DNA of 64,000 bases from positions 4,751,501-4,815,500 of the forward strand of contig NZ_CP108514.1 in the NCBI RefSeq assembly GCF_035989305.1, written 5' to 3'. Below, in pieces: positions 41,078-49,691 of this stretch. Every line of letters starts with the position of its first letter. The first letter of the stretch is position 1. The notes below the pieces were generated by a model. That model saw only the letters and a list, made by a program, of their open reading frames with translations. It was not told the origin of the DNA and ran no database searches. This stretch comes from Streptomyces sp. NBC_01233. GTDB taxonomy: Bacteria > Actinomycetota > Actinomycetes > Streptomycetales > Streptomycetaceae. Both the position numbers and the translations under genes were made by a program.

Positions 41078-41595
41078 CTACCCGGTGCCGGTGGGGAGGG
41101 AGAGGCCGGCGTAGATCTGGTTGAGGACGGTGGGCAGCAGGGCCTGGGCGGTGGTGCGGCCTTCGGGCGACAGGGTCAGGTTCGTCCAGATCACGAGCGT
41201 GACGTCGTTGTCCGGGTCGTGGCCGATGAAGGAGTTGAAGCCGGGGAGTTCACCGCCGTGGTAGTACATCGCGGAGTTCGGACCGAAGCGCTGGTAGGCG
41301 ATGCCGTACCCGTACTTCTGTCCGTCGGGCGCGGCCGGGTCCTCGGCCTGCGGGCTGCTCCGCCACTGCTGCTGGAACGAGGGGTTCAGGACCTTTCCCG
41401 TCACCAGGGCACGGATCCAGGCGGCCAGCTCGTCCGCGGTGGAGACGGCGCCGCCGGCGGCGAGGGCGTGGGCGCGGCCGACGGATCGGGGAGCGCCGCG
41501 GCGCCCGCCCCGGGCGGCAGGACGCAGCCCGCGATCAGCAGGGCCGCGCACGGTGCCAGCAGGGCCGTGCGGCGGGCGGTGCGCGCGTTCCTCAT
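41078..41595 (-). pseudogene. serine beta-lactamase-family hydrolase, catalytic core deleted
   Basis: The N-terminus (ATG 41595) encodes a lipoprotein signal with lipobox LLIAGC and a Pro/Ser linker. The C-terminus (stop 41078), in another frame, encodes the family tail GGAVSTADELAAWIRALVTGKVL, YGYGIAYQRFG, MYYHGGELPGFNSFIGHDP and VIWTNL. The 200 or so residues between, including SxxK and YxN, are missing and the two parts are joined out of frame. This is an internal deletion; no active enzyme can be made. Confidence 0.8.
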
Positions 41596-41707
41596 GCGGG
41601 CATCACAGCCCTCGTGCTCGGCGGTCCGGCTTCGCGGCCAGGGGGAGCGGGAAGCTCAGGGCCGAAGGGGTGAAGCCGAAGGGGTGAAACGGACTTCCCG
41701 TCGCATT

Positions 41708-42733
41708 TTACCGTCGGGATGCCGGGGGCACCGTGTCGGCGGCAGGCCCGGGCAGGAGGCCGGGGCCTGCCGCCGGGGTTCGGGGTCTCGGGTTCTGGCC
41801 CTGCACCTCGGCCGGGTCGGGGGAGTCGACGTCCTCCATGAAGCCCAGCATCCGGGCGTTGACCACGTCGGGGTGGTCGATCTGCGGGCCGTGCCCCGTC
41901 GCGGCGATGATCTCGGCGCGGGCCCCGGGGACCAGCCGCGGTACGCGCTCCAGCTGCCGCTGCGGGTGTACGAGGAGGCTGCGCCTGCCCATGATCAGGT
42001 AGAGCGGGGTCCGGATGGAGCGCAGTGCGTCCTCGGCGAGGGGCAGCGGTGCCGGGCGGCGGATCCGGAAGGCCCGGGCGCCCGCATGGATCCACTTCCG
42101 CAGTTCGGGAACGGCGATGACCGGCTGTTCCAGCCAGGAGGCGAGGCGCGGGCGCAGCGCCTTGGGGGCGAAGCTGGCGAAGAGGCTGACGAAGACCCAG
42201 GCGAAGAAGCGCAGGCCCACCTTCTCCAGGCCGCCGGGGTCGAGGGCGGTGACCGACGCGAGCCGCCCGGGCCGGCGGTGCGCCATGTTCAGGACCAGCC
42301 AGCCGCCGTAGGAGGAGCCGACGAGGTGGACCTGGTCGAGGCCGAGGCCGTCGAGCGCCTCGTCGAGCCACTGGGCGGCACGCTCCGGCTGCCACATGGG
42401 CTCGCGGTGGACGCTGCGGCCGGCGTCGCCGGGGGTGTCGAGCGCGTACACGGGCCGTTCGGCGCTGAGTGCGGGGGTGTTGGGGTACCACATGGCGGAG
42501 CAGTAGCCGGCGCCGTGGATCAGCACGACCGGCGTGCGGGACTCGGCCGCCGGGTCCGTGGGGCCGTACCGGTAGACGTGCGTGGTGCCGAAGCTGGTCT
42601 CGACGTCCGTCTCGGAGCGGGCGGGCGCACCCATGGCGTAGACGGCGTCGCTCGCGGCGAAGTAGCGGTCGCGCAGCTCGTCGTTCACGTAGCGGCCGAC
42701 GTCACGGCGCACGCGGGTCGTGTTCTCGGGCAC
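41708..42733 (-). CDS. alpha/beta hydrolase
   Basis: A 341-residue cytoplasmic hydrolase with a complete fold: VVLIHGAGYCSAMW (oxyanion), nucleophile elbow VGSSYGG, LIMGRRSLLVHPQRQ (acid region) and ATGHGPQID (His). A Pro-rich tail of about 40 residues follows. It is probably an esterase or haloperoxidase-like enzyme. It is divergent from a TetR gene with a perfect palindrome between them, so it is the likely target of that repressor. Confidence 0.88.
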   Translation of the reverse strand: MPENTTRVRRDVGRYVNDELRDRYFAASDAVYAMGAPARSETDVETSFGTTHVYRYGPTDPAAESRTPVVLIHGAGYCSAMWYPNTPALSAERPVYALDTPGDAGRSVHREPMWQPERAAQWLDEALDGLGLDQVHLVGSSYGGWLVLNMAHRRPGRLASVTALDPGGLEKVGLRFFAWVFVSLFASFAPKALRPRLASWLEQPVIAVPELRKWIHAGARAFRIRRPAPLPLAEDALRSIRTPLYLIMGRRSLLVHPQRQLERVPRLVPGARAEIIAATGHGPQIDHPDVVNARMLGFMEDVDSPDPAEVQGQNPRPRTPAAGPGLLPGPAADTVPPASRR

Positions 42734-42781
42734 GGGGCACCTCCGGGAAGAATCGTTCTTCGTGATACGACCGCACCACGA

Positions 42782-42803
42782 TCATGGTACGGCGGTACCA
42801 TGA
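42782..42803. promoter_or_regulatory. TetR-type operator
   Basis: TCATGGTAC-GGCG-GTACCATGA is a perfect inverted repeat of 9-base arms in the 126-base gap between the hydrolase and TetR genes. Symmetry, length and position fit a TetR-family operator controlling both directions. Confidence 0.85.
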
Positions 42804-42859
42804 AGGCGTCCGGGGAGCCCGGACCGCGAATTCGACCGACGGGGCGGAGACACCGGCAG

Positions 42860-43495
42860 ATGCCGAAGCGCGTGGACCACGAGGAACGGCGCGCCCAGAT
42901 CGCCGAGGCGCTCATCCAGGTCGCGGGGCGGCGAGGGCTGCATGCGGTCGGCATGCGGGACGTGGCCGCGGAGGCCGGGGTGTCCCTCCGCCTCGTGCAG
43001 TACTACTTCGAGACCAAGGAGAAGCTGCTCTTCTACGGGCTCCAGCACCTGACCGCCCGCTTCACCGCGCGGGTGGGCGCCCGCCTGGCCGCCGCAGGTC
43101 CGGATCCGGGCCCGCGCGCGACGATCGAGGCGCTGCTGCTGGCCTCCCTGCCGACCGACGAGGAGGGCCGCACCTTCCACCTCCTCTACAGCTCGTACTC
43201 GATCCTGTCCGTGACCGACGAGGCGCTGGCCGCCCAGCCCTTCATCGACAACCCCGACGCCGCCGAGAACGCCCTGACCGGCCTGCTCGAACAGGCCGTG
43301 GCGTCGGGCCTGGCCGACCCCGGCATCGACGCGCGCACGGAGGCGATCAGCCTGCTCGCGATGACGGCGACCATGGGCACCAGCATCCTCGTGGGCCAGC
43401 GGGGCCCGGAGTCGGCCCTCGCGGTCCTCCGCCACCACCTGGACCGGATCTTCACGCCTGCTGCGAGCCGGCCGGCCGGGGAGGGCTCGACCTGA
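42860..43495 (+). CDS. TetR-family transcriptional repressor
   Basis: A 211-residue TetR regulator. The HTH is AVGMRDVAAEAGVSLRLVQYYFETKEKLLFYGL (key residues), followed by a helical ligand domain. ATG 42860 starts MPKRVDHEERRAQIAEALIQVA, the usual family start; the frame is open far upstream by chance. It is divergent from the alpha/beta hydrolase gene and probably represses it and itself through the palindrome at 42782. Confidence 0.92.
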   Translation: MPKRVDHEERRAQIAEALIQVAGRRGLHAVGMRDVAAEAGVSLRLVQYYFETKEKLLFYGLQHLTARFTARVGARLAAAGPDPGPRATIEALLLASLPTDEEGRTFHLLYSSYSILSVTDEALAAQPFIDNPDAAENALTGLLEQAVASGLADPGIDARTEAISLLAMTATMGTSILVGQRGPESALAVLRHHLDRIFTPAASRPAGEGST

Positions 43496-43524
43496 CCCGG
43501 GCGGCGGTTACGCGGCCCCGTGAA

Positions 43525-43548
43525 GTGACCTGCCTCACACGCTGTCAC
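43525..43548. promoter_or_regulatory. dyad before FAD oxidoreductase
   Basis: GTGAC-N14-GTCAC lies 57 bases upstream of the NADH-dehydrogenase-like gene in a 109-base promoter gap. Short arms; a weak operator candidate. Confidence 0.3.
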
Positions 43549-43604
43549 AGCGGCCGGTCGGCCGGTGTCTTGAGGTCGAAGCCCCAAGAAGCGGAGGACA
43601 CACC

Positions 43605-44810
43605 ATGGCCGAGAACTTCGATGTCGTCGTCATCGGTGGCGGTTACGCGGGCGTCATGGCGGCCAACCGCCTGACGCGGCGCGGTGACGTGCGAGTGACG
43701 CTCATCAACCCGCGGGCGACCTTCGTCCACCGGATCCGCCTGCACCAGCTGGTGGGCGGGTCCGACAGCGCGGTCGTCGACTACCGGGAGGTCCTGGCCG
43801 ACGGCGTGCGGCTGGTGGTCGACACCGTGACCCGGATCGACGCGGCCGGGCGCCGCGTGGCGCTGGCATCGGGCGGGGCGGTCGGCTACGACTACCTGCT
43901 GTACGCGGTGGGCAGCGGCAGCGCCGATCCGGGTGTGCCCGGGGCCGCGGAGTTCGCGTACCCGATCGGCACCTTCGAGGAGGCGGAGCGGCTGCGGCCG
44001 GTCCTGGACGCCGGCCCCGTGTCGGCCGCGGTGACGGTGGTCGGAGCGGGCCCGACCGGCATCGAGACCGCCGCGGAACTGGCCGAGCAGGGCCGCGCCG
44101 TGACCCTGGTCTGCGGCGGGGTGCTCGGTCCGTACCTGCACCCGCGGGGCCGGCGCTCGGTGGCCGGGCGGCTGGCCGGGCTCGGGGTGACCGTGCTCGA
44201 CGGCCCCGGCAGCAAGGCGACGGCGGTGACGCGCGAGGCCGTACGGCTCGCCGACGGCCGCGAGGTCCGCAGCGAGGTGACCATCTGGACCGCCGGCTTC
44301 TGCGTCCCGGACCTGGCCGTGCGCAGCGGGCTGGCCACCGATGCCGAGGGCCGTCTGCTCACGGACGAGACGCTGACCAGCGTGGACGACGTACGCATCG
44401 TCGCGGCCGGGGACTCGGCGGCTCCGTCGGACCTGCCGCTGCGGATGAGCTGCCAGGCGGCGATGCCCATGGGTGCGCGGGCCGCCGACACGGTGCTCAG
44501 CCGGATCGCCGGTGAGCGGCCCGAGACCCTCAACCAGGCGTTCGGCGCCCAGTGCATCAGCCTGGGCCGGGCGGACGGCATCTTCCAGTTCGCCAACCGG
44601 TCCGACGTCGCGGTGTGGTTCAACATCGACGGGCGCCTCGGCGCCAAGCTCAAGGAGGCCGTGTGCAAGGGCGTCGTCAAGCACCTGGCCGGAGAGGCGC
44701 AGAAGCCCGGTGGGTACCGGCTGCACCGCATCTCGGGCGGCCCCGGCCGCCAGCAGCGGCTGGAGGCCAGGCGCGCCGACGCGCCGGCCACCGCCGACCG
44801 GGCGGCCTAG
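43605..44810 (+). CDS. type II NADH dehydrogenase-like FAD oxidoreductase
   Basis: A 401-residue pyridine-nucleotide-disulphide-type flavoprotein. The FAD Rossmann motif is VVVIGGGYAGVMAANRL, the NAD(P) motif VTVVGAGPTGIETAAELAEQG, and the second FAD contact DDVRIVAAGDSAA. It has no redox-active CxxC, so it fits NDH-2/Ndh-like enzymes passing electrons from NAD(P)H to quinones or other acceptors. GGAGGA precedes ATG 43605. In streptomycetes such genes often neighbour a SigJ-type sigma gene; none is here. Confidence 0.9.
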   Translation: MAENFDVVVIGGGYAGVMAANRLTRRGDVRVTLINPRATFVHRIRLHQLVGGSDSAVVDYREVLADGVRLVVDTVTRIDAAGRRVALASGGAVGYDYLLYAVGSGSADPGVPGAAEFAYPIGTFEEAERLRPVLDAGPVSAAVTVVGAGPTGIETAAELAEQGRAVTLVCGGVLGPYLHPRGRRSVAGRLAGLGVTVLDGPGSKATAVTREAVRLADGREVRSEVTIWTAGFCVPDLAVRSGLATDAEGRLLTDETLTSVDDVRIVAAGDSAAPSDLPLRMSCQAAMPMGARAADTVLSRIAGERPETLNQAFGAQCISLGRADGIFQFANRSDVAVWFNIDGRLGAKLKEAVCKGVVKHLAGEAQKPGGYRLHRISGGPGRQQRLEARRADAPATADRAA

Positions 44811-44948
44811 GCTCCCCGGACCGTGTGCGAACGGCGCGGTCCTGGAGCCCCTTGTGACCAGCACGTATTCAGCGGGGGCGCGACAGAGCCCGGCCGGGGT
44901 TGCCGTGGACCTGGCGGGCTCTGCGTGTGCCGGCGAACGCTGCGCCGG

Positions 44949-45146
44949 TCAGAGTCCCTCGTCGTGCAGGTCCTCTTCGCGCAGCAGGTCGTCCTCGCGG
45001 TGGCGCGAGGTCTCCTTCTGGCCGGGCTTGTGTCCCTTCTCGCGGGACTTGCCCGGCCGGGGCTGCGCGGGGTCTCCGGGGCGATGGTGTTCCTGCGCCT
45101 CGCGCCCCTTGCCCGGCTCCTGGCGCTTGTCCTGCCTACCGTCCAT
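44949..45146 (-). CDS. small highly charged hydrophilic protein
   Basis: Sixty-five residues almost entirely of charged and polar amino acids (MDGRQDKRQEPGKGREAQEHHRPGD to REDDLLREEDLHDEGL), probably intrinsically disordered. GAGGAG precedes ATG 45146. The frame also has an ATG at 45278 behind GGAGGG that would add 44 residues (MARPRRGRLTRAPRALAEMVQ…), so a 109-residue form is possible. No function known. Confidence 0.55.
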   Translation of the reverse strand: MDGRQDKRQEPGKGREAQEHHRPGDPAQPRPGKSREKGHKPGQKETSRHREDDLLREEDLHDEGL

Positions 45147-45306
45147 GACGGCGACTCCTCTTGATGCGTGGGGTACGGCTTCCTCACCCATCACGCTGAC
45201 ACGCGCACCAGCGGTCTGCACCATTTCGGCGAGGGCGCGAGGCGCACGGGTGAGCCGACCCCGGCGCGGCCGTGCCATGACGACCCTCCGCCGACCCGGC
45301 CCCGCC

Positions 45307-45960
45307 TCACGTCCGCGCACCGAGGAAGCGGTCGCTCGATTCGCCGCGGAGGTGGCCCGGGGGGAGCCGTCGGCCGTAGGCGAGCAGGAGGAGGTCCTGT
45401 GCGGCGCCGGACAACGGCGTTCCCGTACCGAAGGACCAGATGAGGTCGTCGGCGCGGAGTTCGACGCCGCCCAGGTCGGCTCGGAAGAACGTGACGGTCC
45501 TGGCGTCGACGGTCCCCAGGAGGATGCGCACACGATCTTCGGGCACCCGCCGGCCGAGGCCCAGCGCGACCGTGATGTCCAGGCCGTGGATCACATCGTG
45601 GCCCAGCGCCGCCTCGATCCCGCCGACCGGCGGCCTCCAGGGGTGAGCCGCGTTGTCACCGAGGAAGGCGGCCAGTTCACGCGTCGAATGGGCGGCCGCG
45701 TCCTTGTGGGCGCACCGGTCGGTCATCCGGTGGAGGCTGCCCCGCGCTCGGATCAGTTCCCACGCCGTCTTGGAGAGCGAGTACCGGAACCCCATCGTCA
45801 TGTGGGCCGCGACCTCCCGTACCCGCCACCCCCCGCACAGGGTCGGCGCGTCCCACTCCTCGGCCGACAAGCCGTCCAGCACGGCCGCCAGCTCCCGGCG
45901 TTCGGCCGCGATCGCGGCTTTGACGTCCGCTGCCGGCCTACGTTCCGTCGTGTTCCCCAT
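45307..45960 (-). CDS. maleylpyruvate isomerase family mycothiol-dependent protein
   Basis: A 217-residue DinB-fold protein with the MDMPI N-terminal pattern (ERRELAAVLDGLSAEEWDAPTLCGGWRVREVAAHM), the metal His ligands in AAHM and GHDVIHGLDI, and a C-terminal domain. Members use mycothiol, the main actinobacterial thiol, for isomerisation or transfer reactions; the substrate is unknown. ATG 45960 is divergent from a LysR gene 71 bases away, a likely regulatory pair. Confidence 0.88.
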   Translation of the reverse strand: MGNTTERRPAADVKAAIAAERRELAAVLDGLSAEEWDAPTLCGGWRVREVAAHMTMGFRYSLSKTAWELIRARGSLHRMTDRCAHKDAAAHSTRELAAFLGDNAAHPWRPPVGGIEAALGHDVIHGLDITVALGLGRRVPEDRVRILLGTVDARTVTFFRADLGGVELRADDLIWSFGTGTPLSGAAQDLLLLAYGRRLPPGHLRGESSDRFLGART

Positions 45961-46001
45961 GGCTTCAAGGCTCTCGGCCCGTCTGCCATAAGTCCAAGAG
46001 T

Positions 46002-46015
46002 TTGCATGTCTCGCA
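46002..46015. promoter_or_regulatory. LysR-type box in divergent gap
   Basis: TTGCATGTCTCGCAA-like dyad (TTGC-N6/7-GCAA) lies between the MDMPI and LysR genes, close to the classic T-N11-A LysR box. It probably binds the adjacent LysR protein. Confidence 0.55.
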
Positions 46016-46031
46016 ACTAGCATGATCAGTT

Positions 46032-46955
46032 ATGGAAATCCGGCAGCTGCGGTACTTCGTCACGGTCGCGGAGGAAGCCAACTTCACCCGCGCCGCCGCC
46101 CGTCTGCACCTGGCGCAGCCGGGGGTGAGTGCCCAAGTCCGCCAGCTCGAGAGGGAACTCGGGCACCCGCTCCTCGACCGCTCCGGCCGATCGGTGACCC
46201 TGACCGAGGTGGGCGAGGCCGTACTGCCGTACGCGCGGGCCGCGCTCGCAGCCGTCGAAGCGGTACGGCAGACCGCGGACGAGTTCACCGGACTGCTGCG
46301 CGGACACGTCACCCTCGGCCACGTGTCGGGCGCGGCCGCGGCAGCCGATGCGTTCGACCTGGCGGCCGTTCTGGTCGGCTTCCACGAGGACCACCCCCAA
46401 GTGGAGATCGCCGTGACCGAGGACACCTCCGAGCGGATGCTCGCCGGGCTGCACCGGGGAGAACTCGACATCGCCGTGATCGGACTCGCGGACGAGGAGG
46501 CCCCACCCGGGATCTCCCTCCAAGTCCTGGTCGACGAACCCCTGGTCGCGGCCTTCGCCCCGGACGACCCCGCCCTCACGTCCCCGGACCGCACGAGCAT
46601 TCCGCTGGCCGAGCTCCGCGACCGTCCGCTGATCAGCCTGCCGCGGGGCACGGGGCTGCGCGGGGTACTCGACCGCGCCTGCGCGCGGTCGGGGTTCCAG
46701 CCCCGCATCGCCTTCGAGGCAGCCGCTCCGCCGTTCCTGGCGCAGCTCGCCGCCCGCGGTCTGGGCGTGGCGGTGGTTCCGGCCCCCGGCGCCGGAGCGG
46801 CTTCGGCCTGCGGCCTGCGGACGCTGGAGATCACCGAGCCGCGCCTGCGCGGCCGGGTCGCCCTGGCCTGGCGGACGAACGGCCCCTCCGGCCCCGCGGC
46901 CACCGCCTTCCTGGACCGGCTGCGTACGGGTCTCACCGTGCCCGGCACCGACTGA
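46032..46955 (+). CDS. LysR-family transcriptional regulator
   Basis: A 307-residue LysR regulator: N-terminal HTH (MEIRQLRYFVTVAEEANFTRAAARLHLAQPGVSAQVRQLERELG by key residues) and a periplasmic-binding-protein-like effector domain (HVTLGHVSG, EDTSERMLAGLHRGELDIAVIG). Divergent from the MDMPI gene and therefore its likely controller. Effector unknown. Confidence 0.93.
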   Translation: MEIRQLRYFVTVAEEANFTRAAARLHLAQPGVSAQVRQLERELGHPLLDRSGRSVTLTEVGEAVLPYARAALAAVEAVRQTADEFTGLLRGHVTLGHVSGAAAAADAFDLAAVLVGFHEDHPQVEIAVTEDTSERMLAGLHRGELDIAVIGLADEEAPPGISLQVLVDEPLVAAFAPDDPALTSPDRTSIPLAELRDRPLISLPRGTGLRGVLDRACARSGFQPRIAFEAAAPPFLAQLAARGLGVAVVPAPGAGAASACGLRTLEITEPRLRGRVALAWRTNGPSGPAATAFLDRLRTGLTVPGTD

Positions 46956-47044
46956 CCACGAGGCCGCCGTGGATCGTCGCGGGCCGCCGCGATCGCCGCG
47001 ATCGCTGCAGGCCGCGGCGGGCCGGCCCCGGGCACGAGGCCCGC

Positions 47045-48052
47045 TCAGAGCCAGCCCTGTTGGGCCGCCTTCAGACCGGCCTCGAAGCGGCTGGTGGCGT
47101 GGAGTCGTTCCATCAGCGCGGACATCTGGCGGCGGACGGTACGCAGGGACACCCCGAGGCGTTTGCCGGCCGCTTCGTCCGTCATGCCCGAGGCCAGCAG
47201 TCTGAGGAGTTCGAGTTCGCCCGCGGAAGGGCTGGAGTCGGTGGGGCGGGGGCGGTCCGCGCCGAGGGGGACGGCGGAGACCCAGGTCTGCTCGAACAGG
47301 GTCAGGAGTGACGCCACGATGCCGGGTGCGCTGGTGCACAGCGCACCCAGACGCGAGTTGGCGGGGTCGATCGGGACGACCGCCACCCTGCGGTCGAAGA
47401 TCAGCAGACGGGGCGGCAGCAGCGGGCTGGTGCGCACCTGGCCGCCCTCTTCCGTCAGTCACCGGGCGTAGGCCAGCGTCGTCGGATCGTTGCGGGCGCT
47501 GTCCTGGTAGATCGAGCGCATTTCGATGCCGCGGGCCAGGGCCCGCCGGTCGAGCGGACGCGACGCCTCCAGGCTGGCCTCGGACAGGGAGCCGCCGGGC
47601 AGGATCGCCGTGCACTCCCGCGTCAGCCCGTGGGCGAGCTCTTCGAGCCGGCTCTGGATGGCGTCCATGCCCACGAGCCGTTCCGCACCGTCGACCTCGG
47701 TGTTCGGGCGGAGGTCGGCGAACTCGGAGACGACCCGCGCGGCAGCAGCCTTGCTGCGCGCCAACTCCTCCTGCTGGCGAGCCAGTTCCTGCTCCTGTCG
47801 GCGCAGCAGCAGCTCCAGTCCCGGTTCGGGGCTCACCGCGCGCAGCGCACCCGGGCTGTCCCGTGACGGTCTCAGCAGGTCGAGGTCGACGAGCCGGTCC
47901 AGGCCGTGCCGCACCTGTGCCTCGGTGAGTCCGAGGCTCGCGCACAGCTCCGCGACGCCGCCGGACGCGTCGGCCAGCATCCCCCGGTACACGGCTTCCA
48001 CGTCCGGTCCCAGCCCCAACGATTGCAGCATCCCCAGCCCCCCAGCCGACAT
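47045..48052 (-). pseudogene. TrmB/LuxR-type regulator split by one in-frame TGA
   Basis: One frame from ATG 48052 to stop 47045 would encode 335 residues: an N-terminal winged HTH (YRGMLADASGGVAELCASLGLTEAQVRHGLDRLVDLDLL), a coiled-coil stretch (ELLLRRQEQELARQQEELARSKAAAARVV), a middle domain (TRECTAILPGG, MRSIYQDSARNDPTTLAYAR) and a C-terminal LuxR HTH (LELLRLLASGMTDEAAGKRLGVSLRTVRRQMSALMERL). A TGA at 47459-47461 falls after AYAR, where relatives usually have Trp (AYARW-LTEEGGQ), so TGG to TGA fits. Either an inactivating mutation or a base-call error. ATG 48031 is an alternative start. Confidence 0.82.
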
Positions 48053-48073
48053 CGACCGCTCGTACCGGCGGCC

Positions 48074-48139
48074 GGTTTCCGTGATCGTAAGCCACGAGTG
48101 GCACCAAGGTGACAGGCGTCTTGGTGCCAGCTGGAAACC
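48074..48139. promoter_or_regulatory. nested inverted repeat, operator candidate
   Basis: TGGCACCAAG (48099-48108) and CTTGGTGCCA (48120-48129) are perfect 10-base arms around 11 bases, framed by an outer pair GGTTTCC (48074) and GGAAACC (48133). The element lies in the divergent gap between the split regulator and the SINWD peptide gene, where it could serve both. Confidence 0.75.
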
Positions 48140-48295
48140 CTTCTGTGCAGGTCGGGAGGGCAGCAACATAGTGATCACCGGAACGGCGGGGGCGAGAGTC
48201 CCCGACTCGGGCCAGAGCCGCAAGGACGATCCGGAGCAGCGCGCAGCAGCACACCACCCGAACCCGCTCCAAGACCTTCGATCCAGGGGGATCCC

Positions 48296-48478
48296 ATGTC
48301 CCGCACCGCCCGCATCGCCGCTGCCGCCACCCTTTCCGCCCTGCTCTGCGCCGCATCCGCCACCACGGCCTCGGCCGCCGTCTCCGACGGAAGCACCAAG
48401 ATCAGCGCAGTCGGTCCGGGCAGCATCAACTGGGACACCGCCCCGAAGGCCGGCGCCAGCAGCATCAACTGGGACTAA
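48296..48478 (+). CDS. short exported peptide with repeated SINWD motif
   Basis: A 60-residue precursor. Residues 1-27 form a signal peptide (RTARIAAAATLSALLCAASATTASA). The predicted mature part of about 33 residues contains GSINWD and ends exactly with SSINWD, so the same pentapeptide occurs twice. AGGGGGA precedes ATG 48296. It is divergent from the TrmB/LuxR-type regulator across an operator-like repeat and 5 bases ahead of a 91-residue gene. A secreted signal or regulator peptide is inferred from size, export, repeat and context; nothing similar is known to me. Confidence 0.75.
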   Translation: MSRTARIAAAATLSALLCAASATTASAAVSDGSTKISAVGPGSINWDTAPKAGASSINWD

Positions 48479-48483
48479 CCCCG

Positions 48484-48759
48484 ATGCGCGTCATCCGCGC
48501 CTCGCTCGCCGGGATTCCCCAAGGTCCCGCCCAGGACAGCGCGCTCGCCCTCGTATCCGATCTGATCTGGGCGCACACCGCCCCGTCCCACGGCCTGGAG
48601 CACCTGCGGGCCAAGGCCTCCGACGAAGGCATGGACGTCTACCTCTTCCTGCGTGCCGCATCCGAGGCCGCAGCCCTCGACCAGGCGCACGCCATCCTGA
48701 CCAGTGCCCGGTCGCCCCTCGTCCGGCACGGCTACCGCGCCACCGCGACGCACCGCTGA
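48484..48759 (+). CDS. small protein next to SINWD peptide
   Basis: A 91-residue soluble protein (MRVIRASLAGIPQGPAQDSALALVSDLIWAHTAPSH; then DEGMDVYLFLRAASEAAALDQAHAILTSA by key stretches), pattern alpha/beta, no signal peptide. It starts 5 bases after the peptide stop and is almost certainly co-transcribed. Function unknown; it may process, sense or resist the peptide, by position only. Confidence 0.7.
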   Translation: MRVIRASLAGIPQGPAQDSALALVSDLIWAHTAPSHGLEHLRAKASDEGMDVYLFLRAASEAAALDQAHAILTSARSPLVRHGYRATATHR

Positions 48760-48862
48760 CGCCTTCTCCGCTCAGCTTCGCCCCTCAGCTTCTCCCCTCA
48801 GCGCACCCCGACTTGCCCGCATCGAGGCCCTCTTCGGCCTGCCCACTTCCAGGAGTCCCGCC

Positions 48863-49676
48863 ATGTCCCGCACCGCCGCGCCCCGTCGCGTCCGTACCGC
48901 CGTGCTCGCCAGTGCGGGCGTCCTCGCCGCCGCCACCGTCTACGGGCTGGCCCAGCACACCGACGCCTCCGACGCCCCGATGCCCCCGGCGGCAAGCAGC
49001 GCGGCGAGCAACGAGGGAGCGCCGGCTGCCGGCGCGGCGGGGAACACCCCCGCAGGACAGACGCCCTCGGCGCAGCCCCCGACCGGTGCAGCCCCCAGCC
49101 CTTCGACGGCGGTCGGCAAGGGCGGGACCAAGAGCACGGACAAGAGCACGCCCAGGAGCGCGGACAAGGGCTCGAAGGGCGGCGCCAAGGGCGGCGGTGT
49201 CGTCGTCGAGGCACTGGAGGCCGAGCGGGTGGAGCCCGCCCAGCTCCCTGACAACGCCCAGCAGAAGTGGAAGGAACTGGCACCGGCCATCACCCAGCCA
49301 CTGACCCAGGACTTCCAGCTCAACGAGTGCGTATCGGTGCCGGGCGCCGCCAACTGGCGGCAGCAGGGCTTCATCAGCTCGCACAAGACCCCGGCGATCC
49401 AGAATTCGCTCTCCTTCAAGGACGAGGCGGCGGCGAAGTCGGCGTACCAGAAGGTCCTCGACGGCATGAACTCCTGCGCCCAGACCAGCCGGGCGCGGCA
49501 GAAGCAGTACGGACTGACATGCCCGCGACGACTCCCTGGTTCTTCTCGCCCGCATCGGCTCTCAGCCCTTCGACGAAACACGGCACCGGACTGTGAGGCC
49601 GGTACCTCGCCTCACATTTCGCGGGCCTGCGTCGTCGGACTGCCGAGACACCGCCGATCCACCGCCGCGAGGCTGA
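48863..49676 (+). pseudogene. secreted protein, frameshifted C-terminus
   Basis: ATG 48863 (AGGAG upstream) starts a protein with a signal/TM segment (VLASAGVLAAATVYGLAQ), a Pro/Ala/Lys low-complexity linker (to about residue 115) and an ordered domain (QKWKELAPAITQPLTQDFQLNECVSVPGAANW, AAKSAYQKVLDGMNSCAQTSRARQKQYGL). After residue about 218 the sequence becomes Arg-rich noise, while frame +1 encodes RDDSLVLLARIGSQPFDET and stops at 49674. The gene has lost its original end by frameshift and probably deletion. No stop occurs in the original frame until 51277. Confidence 0.62.
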
Positions 49677-49691
49677 AGAGAGGACCACATC

